This document shows, piece by piece, positions 38,188-51,185 of a stretch of DNA of 64,000 nucleotides. The stretch is from Atrichornis clamosus. Lineage: Eukaryota > Chordata > Aves > Passeriformes > Menuridae. The number at the start of each line of letters is the position of its first letter. Position 1 is the stretch's first letter. The notes below the pieces were generated by a model, which did not search any database, had not been told where the DNA came from, and saw only the letters and a program-made list of their open reading frames with translations. The stretch is taken from NCBI GenBank assembly GCA_013400975.1, contig WBMZ01009447.1, positions 338,312-402,311 of the forward strand, in the 5' to 3' direction. A program made the position numbers and the translations under genes.

Positions 38188-41100
38188 GAGCTGCTGAAGA
38201 GAGGGTGTGCTTGAGCACTGGGGAGACTGAAATAGAAATTCCCCTTGCATAGTCAGGGTTACCCAATAAAGTTGTTTTACCTCCATGATCTTTCTGAGAG
38301 GGGAACCTCTAAAATAGGCAAATGGAGATCTTAATGGAACAAGCTGGCTTTTAGTTCGTATTTACCCTAAAGCCTCAGCACACTGTTCCAGCAGCATAAG
38401 AGACAATAAAATTCAAAGAGGCTTTAAGGCTTCTTTAAGTGCACAAGCGATAGAAACAAGAAGCAGGTATGACTGCAAAGTACTTTGAAGGGAGCCTTCT
38501 TTTATAAATTGGAAAGCATCATAATCTTTCACTAACTCAAGAAGGTTTTTTCAGTCTTTCCTCCTATTGTTGTGAGGAAAGGTTTGGCTGCAATCACTTT
38601 ACACTTTTGGCTGACAAGAATATATGTCACTGCCATCCATGACAGTACCCTTACTAACCTGATGAGCATGCTGGGGAGGCTTGCTCTCACCAGATCTTTC
38701 ACCACCCCAAAGGCTGTCAAGCCTGTTGTCACTCACATGTTTTGGCGTGTGGCAGATCCAGCATGGGGGTTGTGTATGTGGGAAGCTGAAAAGTTACAAG
38801 AAATAGGAATAAATTAGGAAAAGAAAGGAGAAAAAAAAAGAATATAAGGAGGTCTTTTTAGTGGTACCATACAATAAACTATAAACAATGATTCAGTGTG
38901 CTAAAACTCTTTTGTAAAGGAATTGGAGATGCTATTGTAATGAACAGTTATGCTTCAACCATATCTCTAACTTCCTTAGGTCAGATTTAAAATTCTTTAT
39001 TCAGTCCTTAGTGCAGGTCTTGAAACTGATATGATTTTTTTTTCTTCACTCCTGATAAAGAATTGTAAATTCGGCCTTTTGTGTCTGTATGATTCATTTC
39101 TGCAGTGTCAAACTGAAGTCTTTAATGTTTGGGTTTGATAACCTATTGTATACAAGCAATTTATCAAAAGTGTTATTAAGTTAAAGGCTAGCTGATTACA
39201 AAAGATTTTTCTATGTGATTTGCCAAAAGTGACACAGTAACCAAACACACACACGCTGTTGTCTGCAATTCATCTATATGACAATTTTATCTCAAAAAAA
39301 GGAACAGAAAAGGGATAAATAGGTCAGGCACTCTGAGTTCTACTTTCCCATCAAAAGTTAAAACAAAATGTTGCATATGGAATGAAGAAGTGCTCATGCA
39401 AATCTCTGGCACGACAAATCTCTTCTCACCAAAACCACTCACAAATCAGAGGGCAGCACAGGAAAGCCAGTATGCCAGTATCAAAGGACACAGAAGAAAG
39501 CCACTCCCAGAGTCCTAGTTATGTAAAAAGCAGGGTGCTATTTAGAGGCCTCACCCTTAGAGGAAATCTGATATGTATAAATTAACTCTCTTAAGAGAAA
39601 AGAACCTTGATAAATCTGTCAAAGAAGGGTGTAGATCTGGATGTTGGAAGTAGGAAGCAAGGGTGGCTGAAAAACCACAGTGCAGTGGTTCACACTTTCT
39701 GTTTGACCTAACTTATTTTAAGTTGCTTAAACAAGGATATGTAGGATCCAGAAGATTACAAGCCCACAAATTGTTAGAAAGGCCACAGAAAAAGGAAGTC
39801 TATTAAAGAGGAAGCTAAGGTGCCTTAATTTAATGAGTTGCTAAGGTTCTAAAACTGTACTTTATCATCATGATATTCAAGCCAAAAATCAGTCATGAAT
39901 TCTGATTAATCACCACTGGTATTTGTTGTTGTTTCATGGACCCAGAGCACCAAAACATTAGATGCCCTCTAACAGTGGCACACCTATTTAGCACTTTGCA
40001 GGAGTTCTGCTCCCCCAGTCTTGCTTTAAAAGATCCTGAGACATATTTTACTCAAGCCTTGCAACAAAAATCAAGGAAAAAAGAGCAAAATAGAAATAAA
40101 TTAAATAAGTGAACATACCTTTCCTAAAAGTTGTGTAAAGATTATAGATACTAAGTAATTTACCTTCAGAAGATATGAAAGCACTGATCTTGCCCTTGCT
40201 GTCATTAAAGTCAACAGTCCACTAGATGAGCTGTAAAGTGCCTGTAACCTTATCCTTCTGTCCCACTAGTGTTGTGTTGCAGTTTATTTCGGGCAAGATA
40301 ATCCTTATGTCTGACCATATTTAATTAAGAATTAGGGCCACTGGTGGTAAAAACTAACAGGTTTTGTCCACTAGTTCATTAATGAGCTATTCCAAGGGAG
40401 AGAACTTGAAGGCAAATTAAAGAGAACACTGACTTGAGACAACTACACACAACCAAGTGTCCAGTGAAGCAAAGGCCCTGAGTTTCAAGTTGGTCAAAAT
40501 TTCTTGGCTTAGAGGAGAAAGGATATTTGCAGCACAAGATCACATGACACACTCTCTGAGCAACACGTATCTTCCTAGGAAATCTGTGACTATGCAAACA
40601 TAGAATAGCAGTGAAAAAGCAGGCGACTTTCCAAAGTCATACCTTTAAATAACTGCAAAAACTTTCTCTACTGAGCTTTTTGTAACTCACCACATTTTTT
40701 CAATCACAATCATGAAATTACAGTGTTATTAGTGACTAAATAGCTGAGCTAATATTGAATATGCGCTAGTACACTTCATGAGGGTGTTGCCTAAAAGACC
40801 ATTTTTAGGAGATAAGAGTAACCAGAACTATTTAATTGGACAATGAGGCAACAAGGTGAAATTATTTATACAAATATGTTGTATTTAAGTATCTCACTCT
40901 GCTGAGATCCTTGATAAGTTGATTTTTGCTGTCTATATGTCTTTATCTATGCCATTGTGCCAAAAGGAGCAACATTAGTGTCTAATAACAATATCCTCAA
41001 AGGTACTAAGACAATTTTCTTCTCGTTTGCACTTCAGGATATAGTCAGAGATATGTAGATAAGAAGAGTGGCTGACTCCTAAGCTTTGTTTAACAGTCAG

Positions 41101-42635
41101 ATCCTATCTGTTTACTCATGGGCACAACATAGAAAGTTTTGTCTTGAGAAGAAGACAGTGCAGAGATGGCTCTTTGGATATTACTTATAGCTTAGGAGTT
41201 CAGCAGCACTAGGAAGAGCATTATCTCTATGGGATCAGAGGTTCAGAGCAAAGTTCAAGATACAGCTTTTGCTACACAGAAATTCAGGGCTTATTTCATT
41301 CTTTCCATACTTACTCACTGTCACAACAACGTGACTTGAGAGCAAAGCCATTGTCTGGGAAGGGAACAGTGACTAGAATCACTGTTTCCATCTATCTGTG
41401 GTTTATGTCCCTTACAACTGACACCCTTTTAAATTGTCCCTAGACCCAGAAACTGCTCTGCTCATAATTAAAATGTGTAGTGATGCTAAGCATTGCTAAA
41501 AGACACACCAGCAAAATAAAAATTTGCATTCATAGCCACAGTTTATTTAAGTAGACTACAAAGATAACATATTAAGAAGGCAGAAATAACAATATCAGAA
41601 ACACACTGGGCACGGAGATGAACTTTTCAGGAGTTTTATAAATGTGTCAAGACTTCTAAATGCAGTTACAAGTTCTTTGTGGAATAATTCTAATTAATAA
41701 ACTTATAAATGTATTTCAAACTTCTTCCTGGAACTCATGAATTTTTCACAGAAGCAAAAACTTGTGAAATTACTAATGTAGTTTGGTCTATAAAACATAA
41801 CTTTAAAAATCATTGCTGCAACAGTGTATTATCTCTTTAGTTTTACTTGCGTCCCTCTCCAAGTTAATTCTCATTAACTCCAACCCAAAGAGAGAGATCT
41901 TTCAGTGCTCCTAAAACAGCTGTGGCTATTCCTGCCACAGCATATGCCTTGTGCTAGCTGTTCTCTGCTTTTGTCCTTGGTAGGAGAGTTTTACACCTAT
42001 CCTGTCTTTCTGAGGCAGCTCATAACATACCAAGGTGTGATAATCAGAGTTCAAATCCAAGTCAAGCCAAACTCTGAACTAATGATTATCCAAAGCAGAC
42101 AAACAAGGAAAAATGTCACCACTGACATTCACATTACTTCCTTGAAGTTTATCCAAACAGTCAAGGAGGGAAAGAGAGAAAAGAAAGACCTGCTTATATT
42201 TTTTTTTGCCCCTTAACCTGGATGACCAGGATACACCCTGAAAACAGTGAAAAACATACTGAATGGATGACTTCCATGCAATGTTGTCAGGTTGGGATGC
42301 CAGGCTACATCAACTGTCAGGCTGACAGTTCTGTGATTTCTGAGGCTCTCAGCCATGGCTTGAGATCTGATTTACTTGACTAGCCCACTAAATGTCTTTA
42401 CAGGGAATTCTAAGGATAAGTAGTGAGTTTTAATGGTGAAATATAATGCACTTTATGTTTTGTAGATTGGTCACCTACTCTTTTAACTTACTAACTCGAT
42501 GATTCCTGAGGATGCAAGTTACTAGATTCATTTAAGGAAGTAATCTTAAGGCTACAATTTTTTTTCCCTGTAGTAACAGGTCCCAACTCAGACTTAATCC
42601 CCATAACCTGGACCAAAAAACCCTAAAATATGATC

Positions 42636-42720
42636 TTAGAATCATGAAGTAATTTGGGATAGAAAGGACATTCAGAGGCCATCACTCTATTCTAGCTGTG
42701 AAGCCAGTGCCCCTGTAGGG
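42636..42720 (-). mobile_element. Degenerate CR1 3'-end fragment
   Basis: The plus strand has TTAGAATCATGAAGTAATTT, GGGATAGAAAGGACATTCAG and AGGCCATCACTCTATTCT. This follows the layout of the reverse-complemented CR1 terminus (AGAATCA.. TTTGGG.. GAAAGGAC.. ATC..TCCA). There are many substitutions, and the upstream part cannot be followed past about 42720. Confidence 0.5.
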
Positions 42721-45700
42721 AGTCGGTGACTGACATATGGAGGGATTTGTCTGTGGTTCCATACATGTGAGGTCTTCTGTTGAAAGGGCTTTGATCAAGC
42801 TTGATTGTTTCTTTTCATTCTGTTTAATAAAACAATACAGATGAAGTTCTCCAAACCATGAAAAATTGCTCTTCTGTATGCCTAAGTGAAAAGCACTCTA
42901 TGGAGTTTTTAATGGGATTAGCTAATGCATATAGAAAATATATCTTTCCTGAGAACCACGTCATACCTTTAAAGCAGGTATTACAGGCACAAGGAAAATG
43001 GAGCTGGAGAGAATCATCCTCTTCTCATTAGGGTATGATTTTCCTTTGTTGCTTGAGATACCAGATAAAAGAAGAAAGTTTCAACAAGATCATAAGTAGC
43101 ATAGGCCCCATCCCAAAATACAGCCATCACAGTCTTATACAGGGAAAAGGACAGAGAGCAGAAAGCTCAGGATATAACAGACCCATTGACTATTTCACTT
43201 CCTCTGAAGTGCAGCCTTTTCTGCTTTTCATTAAAGATCTCAAGGAGTATTTCTACTCCAATAAATGTTCATGAGCCCTCTTTTTGTGTGGGGCAGTTGA
43301 TAACTTCCAATCAATTAGGCTAGACCTGAGAAAGACTTCTCTCTTCCTGGCTTGCCATGATTCTGGTCTAGGCATCTCCTAAGTCATGACTTCAATACAC
43401 TTCTCTTTTAATAATACCAAGAGTGACCCTTAGAGCTGAAGCCAAAATACAGATGGTGAGGTGTAACAATATTGCTGCAGTTGCATTGCACCTTATCTCA
43501 TTCTATAGTATCAAATAAGAATTTATTTGATGAACACAATAGCGACAACCTGACCCAGCAGAGACCTGTCAGTTATCAGGGAATGTGCTGTTTTCAGTGC
43601 AGGTAACATCATAAAATCAGGAGTAACTATGCTTAATACAAAGATTGAGAGGACATAAACTCTTCATGAATCAAAGAGGTCATAATGTGAGTTGTTCACT
43701 GATTCATATGCAATTTTAATTTGATTTTGCTCTGCATTAGATACCTTTATCTGCTATTTTTAATTCTTGGTTGAGAAAACTGCTCACTCAAATTTCATGT
43801 GCTTCCAAAGCCAATTATAGATACGAATTTCTTCAGATTTTAGACATATGTATGGTGTTAAAATTCACAGTGATGCATGTTAGGGAAGAATCCTGTTCTC
43901 ATTTCACACTTCTGACAATCTGGAGCACCTCTTTTTATTTCAGTGAAGATACAGTAGTTCAATCATAAAAGAATGTGGGTCCTAGAATTTAGGCTTTGTA
44001 CCCTTGAAGGTGTATTTTTCTTCGTCCTAAAAATATGCATCCCACGAACAAAAACTTGGCACATCAGTCTGCCCTTTAAAACAGAAGAACAAAAACTAAA
44101 AGTTGGGATTATGTCAACATATAAACCTCAGGCATGAGATTTTATAAAATATTTCAAATCCTAAAGGTGCAGAACTACCTTAGATAGGTGAGGTACCTTT
44201 GAAAATACCCTAGCAATGTATCTGCTTTTTAAAAGCTGTTCCGAAGTAAGTCAGGATCATAGACAATAAGCAACTATGCAATAAACAACTACAAATAGCT
44301 ATGCACTCCCTTTATAAAAAAGAATCCTACCTTAAACAAGCAGATGGGTTTGGCTAATGTTGCACGTTTAATGCATATATGGGAATTGCTTAAATATAAG
44401 GGTAATGTTTGAAGAAAAAGCTTAATTTACCCATGCAAAGGCTATTAAGGCTTCTGCAAAGCAGAAAATTAGTTAATGCACTCAAAACTTTGTTGTCCTT
44501 AAATTACATAACATTGCTAAAAGTTTAAAGGGAGTTATTTAAGTTTACATTTGTTCCCATGCCTGAAACCAGTGGTGATGAATTTAGTGAAAAACTATTG
44601 AAGGTGTTTACTAAAAGTGTGGTGAGATGAAGGTGCTCGCAAAGTGTTTTTAATTTTTTTGTGAATTCTGGTATCTTCAAATTTAACTGACCAAAGTCTG
44701 TCAAACAGAAATGAAAGAAAACCTCACCTTACAGTTCAGATATAATTCTAGTCAAAATTTCCCAAGAAAATTGATCAAATGAAACAGGAGAAAGAAAAAG
44801 AATAATTACCAAATCTAGGTAATGAAATCTTTACAAAAATTTTTAGGGCTTCATCTTACAAGAGTTCATAGTCTGAATCTACTGCCGGAACTCCTATCTT
44901 AATCTGTGCCAAGGTGGATCTGTAGCTCCAGTGATTGTATGCAAAAATTCCACCATTCTGATTTCTTTTCTATTTTTTTTTCATGTTAATTTTGAATCTT
45001 AGGGAAATGATGTGGTATCCCCAAGTATCCTGTAAAAAGCAAAAGTGCAGAAAACCAAGGAAATATAAAAACTTCTTGCATACTCAGCAGAACCATGGCA
45101 TGAGAAATATCTTCTTGGGCCACTGCCATTATCCCAGCTCTACAGCTGACACTAAAATAGCACAGTAACTGGAGACACATAAATATCATAGATAATTATA
45201 TTCCCTTTAGTTAATTCCAAAACCACAGCCATACTTTTGAAATGTCACAGTGATGCTGGCAAATCAACACTTCCATGCATATGACTGTGCTGGGATGAGT
45301 TCCCAAGTCATCCAGGGCTATCCTGTGCCTGACCCAAGCCTCACCCTGATCCTGCCAATCAGAGCCAGTGAAAGAGCCCCTGTGGGGACAAAGTGCTGGT
45401 TCCTTTAGCTGCATTTACACGTACAGACTCTTTCTAATGCCTTGCTGGTTCATAGAAATTTTTTTCACTGATAATTGCTGTAGCTTTTTGCTTTGCTGAG
45501 TCAGTTTCCCTTAAAATAAAGATTTTTTCATATGAACATCAGCAGTTAGTCCAAGTGACCTCATACTTGTTATCCTCTTTGGGGATATTCTATATAAGCT
45601 AGCTTGCATATTTTATCTTTCTTCTAAATATATTTCTTGTACTTCATATCTCTTTTTTAAAAGAGCAATGTGATAAACCCTTATTTTCTCTTAAGTTACA

Positions 45701-48700
45701 AGATCTCCTAAATTATTTTTATTTTTAAACTCAGACTTAGTGCCGTATTTAATCTCAATTTTATATTTTTCTTTTAAAACACTTGTTTTAAAATATAGTG
45801 TCTATTATTTTGAAATAGAAAGAGGTAGGATGATTTTTTTATTATTAATGAGATATATTTGTGAGGTAATGTTTGTTTATTTGTGGGATAGAATTTAACA
45901 ATGAGCTGAAAATTGACTGTAAATCTGACCACTACAGGCAAATTTCTTCATGGCTTCATGTCTTTACTAATGAAAGAAGGACTTAATAGATCATTTGAGT
46001 CACATTAGTGTTCATCACTTTAGAATGAAAATTATTATCTGGGAAATGTGCATGTGTAAATTCTAGGTTGATGATAAGATTTCATTTAGAAGCAAATGAA
46101 AAAAAGGACAAAAATTATAATTCTAATCAAGATGAAGTTACTTGTGTACAAAGTGGGTTGAATTAATATTGGAATACATGATCATTCTAATACACAACAA
46201 AAAATTACTTTGTCTTGACTACGGTTTCAGAAAGCATTAGTTGCATTCAGTCCTGCACTGAAAAAGCTTTTGGCTGCACTGCAAAACCTTCTTAGTATAA
46301 ATCGAGATTTGAATGCAAACAGAAATAGCAATCTAATCCCAGAATAAGTTTGCTTATTGTGGTTAGCTACCTATTTACAGTTTAGCTGTGGGAAAAATAA
46401 AATAGAATTTAAAAAAAAAATTGTACATAAAAATTAGAGTTCATATAATGGCTTAAATCTTCCTGTGTATAAAATTTAACTGTACCTGTATATCATGCTA
46501 ATATACTTAAGCAAAAAGCATACATATAATGCATACGCATATGTATGCATTTATCATCTTGTGTAATAAAATATATAACTGCATCACTATACTGAGGTGA
46601 TAAAGGGTTTCTCTAAAAATGTGGAATTAAAAAAAAAATAAAAAGAGAAAAAACAAAAAAGGAAAATGAAAAAAATGAAAAAAAGAAGTCAATGTTAGTT
46701 CTTTGAGCAAAATGAACAACACTTGCTGAAATACTTTTTGACCAGAAAAATTGCATCTGGTTTTTCCAGCAAAGCAAATGCTGGATACGTTTTATTTTTT
46801 TTTGACACTTTATCTATGTATGCTGCAAAGCTTTCCAGAGGAGCCCAGGCCAAAGTCTTCCCAGAGTCTTAATTAGGATAGCTTAAATCTCCATTGCTCC
46901 TCTTCCTTTGTTCTTTATGCTTTATCCTCCCATTTTCATTGTGCTTCAGATTAATTTTAAACTTGAGTCTTGTTTATGTTATAAACATGATCTAAGGGTA
47001 AATATTTTGGTCAGAGGGTTTTTGGTTTTTTTTAATTATTAAATTGGTGTACTATAAGGAGAGTTTTTTAAGGCAGTAGAAACTGAGATTAATAGATTTA
47101 TGGCTCTTTATCACGCAGGAATTACCTCTGTACTGGTAGTGTTTCAACAGACATGTTTCAAGTGGTGCAATTCCGGGAGCTGACAAGGTTTTACATAGCT
47201 CACTTGGCAAAAGAGCAGCTTACCCCAGGGTAAGAGTGTGAAATTACCGCAACATGGTAACTGCCAGGTGCATGTTCTTATCCACAGAAACCTTGGTGGA
47301 GCTTCTCTCTTACCTGCCAGCTTGTCAAACAAGCCATCAAGGCACAACATGCAGCATGCACTGGATGTAAAAATCTTCCTGACAGAAAGCAAAGCAGGCA
47401 CCATAGATGAGAAATCTTCAGTTATTAAAAGTAACTACAAAACTGCTGGGTTTAAAGCTAACTACAAAGAGGAATGTGAAGCATAGACTTTAGTTTCTTA
47501 TTTATAAACCCCATACTGTGCCTTTGGCCCAGAAAGTCTCACTGAATGCACAGGAGCTTAAGCAGTCAAATGTAAATGTCTTTACTCAGGGGTACAGAGG
47601 TGTAGCAAGAAAACCAGCTGAATATTAGAAAGTGCTTATACAAAGTCTATTCCCTCCTGTAGGTAATATCTTCTCACCCTGCCAGCTCCTCCACATGTAA
47701 ATCACATCAATTTATACTCCATTTCACTGACTTATACTCTAGTAAGTGAGTGTAAGTAGGTCTTAAGGTGTCTAACTGAGCATAAAGGACTCTAAATTAC
47801 ACACTTTATACATCACCTCTGAACTTAGCTCATAGGTTTTAAACACAAGCAGAGTAATAAATCGATAGTTTGGAGAAGGGAGGACATGAAATGTATGTCC
47901 ATTTTGGTTTCTCGAGGTTATCACTGTATTTCATCAAAACTAATAAAAAGGTCCTGCCTTTTTACTTGAAACACTATTGAACTCAAATTGAGACATGCAT
48001 TAATTCTTTAAGCAATTATTTAAACAGGTTAAAAAAGAATAGAAAAACATGAAGACACTTGATAAATCAGTGTTTAGCTTGTTTTTCTGGTTTATTTTAA
48101 TATCTCAGTTTTGACTTGTCCCTGAAAAGTTTCAGAAAAATGCATGTTATTTTTTGTTTTGGGCCGTGCTCTGACATCTCTATTGTTAAACTTCATTCTG
48201 ATTCACTGTCAATTCTACAATGGAATATGCATTTAAGTAAATTGCTAATGAGATTTGTGGCAAAGCTAAGAGGCTATGAATAGTATGTCAGAGTCAGTAA
48301 AATAGTATTTAGAAACTTTGGAATCTATTTATTACCAAATTACTTACTCCTGAGGTCAATTATTGCTACAAACATTTAATTAAATGGTGATGTAAATTTG
48401 ATGAGTCTACTCAGTAAAAGCAAAGCCAGTTCTGCACTTTTAAAAGGTGAATAACAGAACTGTCCCTCCATCATTCCAGTTAAAATTAATTGGTCTCTTG
48501 GAAGTCTAGTTAAAGAAAATATGCAAACTCCCTGGTTCATCTTCCCGATAATCCCATTGCCATTAACTTAAAAATGTACTGAGAATGAGGTTTCTCAAAG
48601 CAGAATAAAAGAACAATGTAACTTTAATAATGGGGAAAAATCCTGAGGGTTATATCTTGCTAAGAAGGGGGGTTTTTTGGACTTGTTTTTTGTTGCCTTT

Positions 48701-49464
48701 TTGTTTCTCTCAGCTAGGAGGAGGGTTTCTTTAAGGTATGGTGTGGAGCTGGAAGGGAAATAGTATTTAAGCTGAGAAAGATGTTATTCTTAGTGCTCTG
48801 CCTCCACAGTTTTAAAACAGATTCTGATACTTATGAGAATGGGGAATTGCTCCGTGACTGCTTCCCTGATAAGAAGTTAATTAGACGCCAAGTGCTAAAT
48901 GCTGGATTTTATTTATTCAGAGGGACACTTATGAAATCAAAAGAATTTGGCATCTGCATAGCCTGTGTTTGTTTCTGGAAACATTTGTTTATTTTAAGGC
49001 TTCAAAATCATGACAATCCATAGAATATATTACTCACATTTTAGAGAATATATTTCGTGACAAAGACCTTTTATTTCAATTGTAATATAATTCATTCTCA
49101 GAAATGATAATTATACACCAAGCTCACCCTGCCAGTACTGTGCTGTACAGCTATGAAAATCAAAAGCCTCACTTTTATGCACTTACTGAACCAGAGATTT
49201 TCTTGAAATCCCTTAGTTGAAAGACTGCCCAGTATTATGAATGACACAATCTTTTGGTCTTCATTCAGACAACATTTTCAGTGAAATAAAAGATATTTTC
49301 TGGTGTAGAGCCCATCAATTTACCCTTCGTTCAGCTGGTTGGAGTTAAGAACAGTCAGGAGGAAAACTTTGTGAGTGCCAGAACCAGAAGGATCAAATGA
49401 ACTACTTGAATACTTGAAACACTAAAGTTGCATTACATATCTGTTTTGTGTCTCTAACATTAAC
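42721..49464. other. Non-coding AT-rich DNA, no gene seen
   Basis: No gene is recognisable in this stretch. An inverted repeat with 9-base arms (AATGCATAC at 46528-46536 and GTATGCATT at 46543-46551) lies in a TA-rich neighbourhood. A local GC-richer spot occurs at about 45290-45390 without coding features. The A-rich tract at 46628 is listed separately. Confidence 0.6.
46628..46689. repeat. A-rich purine tract
   Basis: About 60 bases consist nearly entirely of A with scattered G and a few T and C. It could be a decayed A-rich simple repeat. No retroelement body or polyadenylation signal adjacent to it suggests a retroposed tail. Confidence 0.8.
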
Positions 49465-49915
49465 CTGAAGAAGGTGATGAAGTGCTCTTCCTTCAAGTTT
49501 GCAGGTGACAGCAAGGAGGGAGGAACAGTCAATACAGCTGAGGGGGGAGGGACCCAGACTTGCTGTAGCATGGGGCTAACAAGAGCTTTATCAAATTCAG
49601 CAAAGACAAATATAAAGTCCCGTACATGGGAAGCAGAGTCTGTTGCAGTGTTACGGGCTGGGATGGACTAGTTCCAGGCACCTCTTCTGGAAAGTTCACG
49701 GGGGTTGTAGTGGTTGGCAAGCTGAGCACGAGCCATCAGTGTGTACCTGCAACTGGAAGGGCTAGCTGCATTCTGAGCTGTAGGAACAATAGGAGAGTAC
49801 ATTCAAGAAACCAAGATAATTGTTTATTCCCATTTACATGCCACTCTTTAGAACACTATAGAACTACCTTTTCCAGCTTTAGCCAACACCATACAGTAAA
49901 GGTATTGACATAAAG
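49465..49915 (+). mobile_element. CR1 LINE fragment, plus strand (RT C-terminal part)
   Basis: The sequence follows the end of CR1 ORF2 and the start of its 3' region. Matching blocks are AAGTTTGCAGGTGACAGCAAG (the FADD motif region of reverse transcriptase, with the second D retained but the site altered to FAGD), then AAATTCAGCAAAGACAAAT, AAGTCCCGTACATGGGAAG, and a GTGGTTGGCAAGCTGAGCA-type block, followed by CATCAGTGTGT and GATAATTGTTTATTCCC. The frame is broken by indels. It is 5'-truncated and stops at about 49915, where an opposite-strand CR1 begins. The matching 3' remainder appears to resume at about 51028. Confidence 0.8.
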
Positions 49916-49920
49916 AATAA

Positions 49921-51027
49921 TAGGATCATTGAATCATAAAAATCATAGAATCACAGAAGGGCTTGGTTTGGAAGAGACCCTAAATATCATCTAGTTCCAA
50001 GCCCTGCTGCTGTGAGCAGGGTGCCACCCACTAGATCAGCTTGTTCAGGACCCCATCCAGTCTGGCCTTGAGAACCGCCAGGGATGGGGCATCCACAACT
50101 CAACACAGCCTGCTCCACTACCTCACCACCCTGATGGTAAAGAATTTCTTTCAAACATGTAACCTACAACTCTCCTCTTTTTTTTTTTTTTTTTAAACCA
50201 TTTCCCCTTGTCCTATCACTATTCCCTTTATTTTATAATCACCCTTTAGGTAACTAAAGGCCACATCAAGTTTTCCCCAGAGCCTTCTTTTCTCCAGGGA
50301 GAGCAACCTGCCTAAGCAGGTCTTCATAGGAGCAGTGCTCCAGTCCTCTGACCAACTTTGTGGCCCTCCTCAGGACCTACTCCATGTCTCTTTTGGGTTG
50401 AGGACACCAGAGCTGGATGCAGCGCTGTGGGTGGGATCACACAGAGCACAGTGGAGGAGAAGAACCACCTCCCTCAATCTGCTGGCCACGCCTCTTTTGT
50501 TGCAGCCCAGGATATGGTTGGTTTTCTGGGCTGTGAACACACACTGTTGGCTCATGCTCATCAGAAACCCCAAGTCCTCCTCAGGAGAAGTTCTCCATGA
50601 CTTCTTCTCCCAGTCTGTACTCATGTCTGGGATTGCCCCGACCCAGGTACAGCACCTTGCACTTGAACTTGTTGAACCTCATTAGGTTCTTGTGAGCCCA
50701 CATCTTGAATTTTGTCCAGGTCCACCTGGATGGCATTCCATCCTGTTGCTGTGTCACTACACTGCTCAGCTTCTTGTCATCTGCAAGCTGGCTGAGGGTG
50801 CTCTTGATCTCACTCTCTGTGTCATTCATGAAGATGACATTAGAGCATCGGTTCCAAGATGAACCCTGAGGGACACTACTCATCACCAGCCTCCCAGGAA
50901 CAGGGGTGAGGCTCATCAGCTTGTAGCTCCCCGAGCCTTCCTTTCTACACTTTTCAGAAATAGTAGTGATGGTTCTCTTTTTCCAGTCAGCATGGGCTTC
51001 ATCTGACCACCCTGACTTCTCATAAAA
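49921..51027 (-). mobile_element. CR1 LINE copy, minus strand, 5'-truncated, inactive
   Basis: This is the best-preserved CR1 here, with its 3' terminus at about 49921 showing a degraded ATTCTATGA-type terminal repeat. The 3' region spans about 49950-50370. The C-terminal end of ORF2 lies at 50370-51027 in two frames. Residues legible on the minus strand include SLTPVPG, VPQGS, NVIFMNDTES, LADD (the catalytic YADD/FADD motif with an altered first residue), NLMRFNKFKCKVLYLGRGNP and ILGCNKRGVAS. The segment between VPG and VPQGS is missing, and a frameshift near 50600 separates the last block. It encodes no functional enzyme. The first about 37 codons of the 51138-50581 frame lie outside the element, in antisense plus-strand CR1. 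Confidence 0.92.
50178..50194. repeat. (T)17 homopolymer inside CR1
   Basis: Seventeen consecutive T interrupt the CR1 3' region where related copies have a short mixed T/C block. It is a local slippage expansion after insertion. Confidence 0.9.
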
Positions 51028-51185
51028 TAGGGAAAAACTTTTTCCCAATGAAGCAGTGAAGATTAAATAGATTGCCAAGAGTAAGGTCTGCATTCTTGGA
51101 AGTTTTCCAGTTCTGACAGGATAAAGTTCATCTAACAATGAATTGATCCTAATTTCAGCAATGTGTTGAACTAAAGTAAAGCAGT
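51028..51185 (+). mobile_element. CR1 LINE 3' remainder, plus strand
   Basis: The plus strand carries GAAAAACTTTTTCCCAATGA, then GAAGATTAAATAGATTGCC, then CATTCTTGGAAGTTTTCCAG, then GACAGGATAAAGTTCATC, then GATCCTAATTTCAG and TGTTGAACTA. This is the block order of the CR1 3' untranslated region in sense orientation. It fits as the downstream part of the plus-strand copy at 49465-49915, separated by the minus-strand insertion. About 250 bases of the expected intervening CR1 are missing, and the last about 40 bases of the terminus cannot be seen. Confidence 0.7.

Larger units (their letters stand above)
36311..42635. other. Mostly non-coding DNA, no gene seen
   Basis: No gene is recognisable. 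A GC-richer, C-skewed patch at about 36990-37160 has several C-runs and overlapping short ORFs on both strands without family resemblance. The 46-base tandem duplication at 37865 and the CA repeat at 38162 are listed separately. A short CA tract lies near 39246. Confidence 0.6.

Noticed and set aside
39671..39692. AACCAC / GTGGTT inverted repeat followed by a hAT-like CAGTGGTTC string as a DNA transposon end
   Set aside because: Only 6-base arms, no second terminus and no 8-base target duplication were found.
46528..46551. Inverted repeat with 9-base arms as a transposon terminus or regulatory palindrome
   Set aside because: It lies in alternating TA/GCAT sequence where such palindromes arise easily. 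No target duplication or element body accompanies it.
50581..51138. The 185-codon minus-strand ORF as a host gene
   Set aside because: Its content is CR1 reverse transcriptase fused by chance to antisense sequence of a neighbouring CR1. A large part of the enzyme is missing.
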